The position numbers and the translations under genes are program-made. The notes below the pieces were generated by a model. It did no database searches, was not told where the DNA came from, and saw nothing but the letters and a program-made list of their open reading frames with translations. This document shows, in pieces, positions 63,139-64,000 of a stretch of 64,000 nt of DNA. Position 1 is the first letter of the stretch. Every line of letters starts with the position of its first letter. This DNA is from Paenibacillus sp. Soil787 (GTDB lineage: Bacteria; Bacillota; Bacilli; Paenibacillales; NBRC-103111): the NCBI RefSeq assembly GCF_001429545.1, contig NZ_LMSP01000002.1:297087-361086 (forward strand), read 5' to 3'.

Positions 63139-64000
63139 TTATCTAATCTCTTTCTCACTGTTTACTTTCACATTTTGTAATCTGTATTCGGTAAGCGAGA
63201 CGCCAAAGTACTTTTTAAAGCTGGTATAAAAGTAGTTCGATTTTTCGATTCCACATTTTTCTAAAATATCATTGATCGGCATTTGTGTTTGTCCCAGTAA
63301 GTCCTTGATATTCTCCATGCGAACTGTAGTAATGAACTCGGCTACTGATTTACCGGTTGCATTCTTAAACAGCTTGCCAAGGTATACGGAAGAAATGGAC
63401 AACGCTTCAGCGCAGCTTGTTAACGTAAGGTTTTTATCAGAATAGTTTGCATGGATCATGTCGATGACGGTATCGACGATCATATTCTTTTTCTTATCTT
63501 TTGTACCATCCTTTAAAAGAATAATATCATCGAATAACGTGAAAAATGTCCTTTCGATTTCTTCTAAGGTCTCAAACCCAGCCACTTTGTTGAAAAAATC
63601 GATCGAAATCGCATTGAATGTAGATTGTGAGCCTTCCACGATCCGATTCAGCGAATTGTAAATGGAGAAAAACAAGAAGATAACAGATGTTAGGATCGTG
63701 TCATAAGATGAATGCTCCATTGATTTAATAATGTCCTTGAAGGCTTCCTTTGCAGCTTCACCGCTCCCTAACTTAAGAGAGTCAATGAGCTGTTTTTCTT
63801 TAGAGGCGGGAAATAGGAAAGAGCTGTCATCCACTTCCTTTAACATTTCAGGAGTAATAAGGCTGTAATGCCCTGATTTAATTCTATACATGGACAGGTT
63901 AAGCGTTTTTTCATAAGCGTACTTGATTTGATCCGGCGATTCGATAACGTATCCAAGCGTTCCGGTTAACGAGATGTTCAAATACTTTTTGACGCAAAAT
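63139..64000 (-). CDS. YesN/AraC-type response regulator, C-terminal part (cut by window end)
   Basis: The frame stays open to the last base of the window, so the start lies outside. The visible part begins in the GGDEF-like middle region typical of YesN proteins (KKYLNISLTGTLGYVIES) and ends in an AraC double helix-turn-helix (CAEALSISSVYLGKLFKNATG, ILEKCGIEKSNYFYTSFKKYFG). The receiver domain would be encoded to the right. It converges on the propeller gene and is probably paired with a kinase gene further along. Confidence 0.88.
   Translation of the reverse strand, partial: FCVKKYLNISLTGTLGYVIESPDQIKYAYEKTLNLSMYRIKSGHYSLITPEMLKEVDDSSFLFPASKEKQLIDSLKLGSGEAAKEAFKDIIKSMEHSSYDTILTSVIFLFFSIYNSLNRIVEGSQSTFNAISIDFFNKVAGFETLEEIERTFFTLFDDIILLKDGTKDKKKNMIVDTVIDMIHANYSDKNLTLTSCAEALSISSVYLGKLFKNATGKSVAEFITTVRMENIKDLLGQTQMPINDILEKCGIEKSNYFYTSFKKYFGVSLTEYRLQNVKVNSEKEIR

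Overview
The window reads as chromosome of a soil- or gut-type Paenibacillus-like Bacillota. The reasons are strong GGAGG ribosome sites with frequent TTG/GTG starts, moderate-to-low GC, three YesM/YesN-type sensor kinase/AraC response-regulator sets (one cut by the window end), many CUT1/CUT2 sugar ABC importers, and very large secreted multimodular glycosidases. I saw no tRNA, rRNA, CRISPR array, transposase or phage gene. Almost everything serves capture, cutting, import and breakdown of amino-sugar, deoxy-sugar and sugar-acid glycans.

Region by region. 1-1.9 kb: a triple operator array, a terminator and a CE1-type esterase. 2.0-6.4 kb: a FadR/GntR regulator and a sugar-acid operon (RraA-like lyase, mannonate dehydratase, SDR dehydrogenase, aldose-epimerase-like DUF4432 protein). 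6.8-13.9 kb: a CUT2 sugar importer followed by its YesM/YesN two-component pair. 13.9-14.5 kb: a gene graveyard (GH2 fragment, FIMAH-domain fragment, a duplicated leader). 14.5-20.6 kb: a MurNAc/GlcNAc salvage operon (MurK-like kinase, MurQ etherase, CUT1 importer, RpiR/MurR regulator). 20.7-24.5 kb: a secreted GH16-like enzyme. 24.5-25.6 kb: intergenic DNA holding one copy of a block duplicated at 45.4 kb. 25.6-32.3 kb: GH20 and GH84 N-acetylhexosaminidases in tandem. 32.5-33.4 kb: an orphan LicT-like antiterminator. 33.6-42.9 kb: sulfatase, sulfonate-type ABC importer and a giant GH20 enzyme, apparently one operon. 43.0-45.2 kb (minus): a kinase/NarL-type regulator pair. 45.4-49.2 kb: an oxidative L-fucose/L-rhamnose-type pathway. 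49.3-58.9 kb: a YesN/YesM pair, two membrane-anchored binding proteins and a CUT2 importer. 59.0-63.0 kb: a secreted beta-propeller hydrolase. 63.1-64.0 kb (minus): the C-terminal part of another YesN-type regulator.

Taken together the enzymes would release GlcNAc (GH20, GH84), strip sulfate and acyl groups, free a deoxy-sugar, import the products through dedicated ABC systems, and feed them through etherase, dehydratase and lactonase pathways. A sulfated, fucosylated amino-sugar polymer such as mucin, glycosaminoglycan or a microbial exopolysaccharide would fit; this is inference.

The most unusual signals are non-coding: a recurring ATCATACAYGA motif near several operons of the fucose region and in two duplicated leaders, a 115-bp leader and a 430-470-bp intergenic block each present twice, two copies of a TGAAATTTCA palindrome bracketing the GntR gene, three GTTGYA-N5-TACAAC sites at the left edge, and near-identical 3' modules shared between the secreted enzymes.
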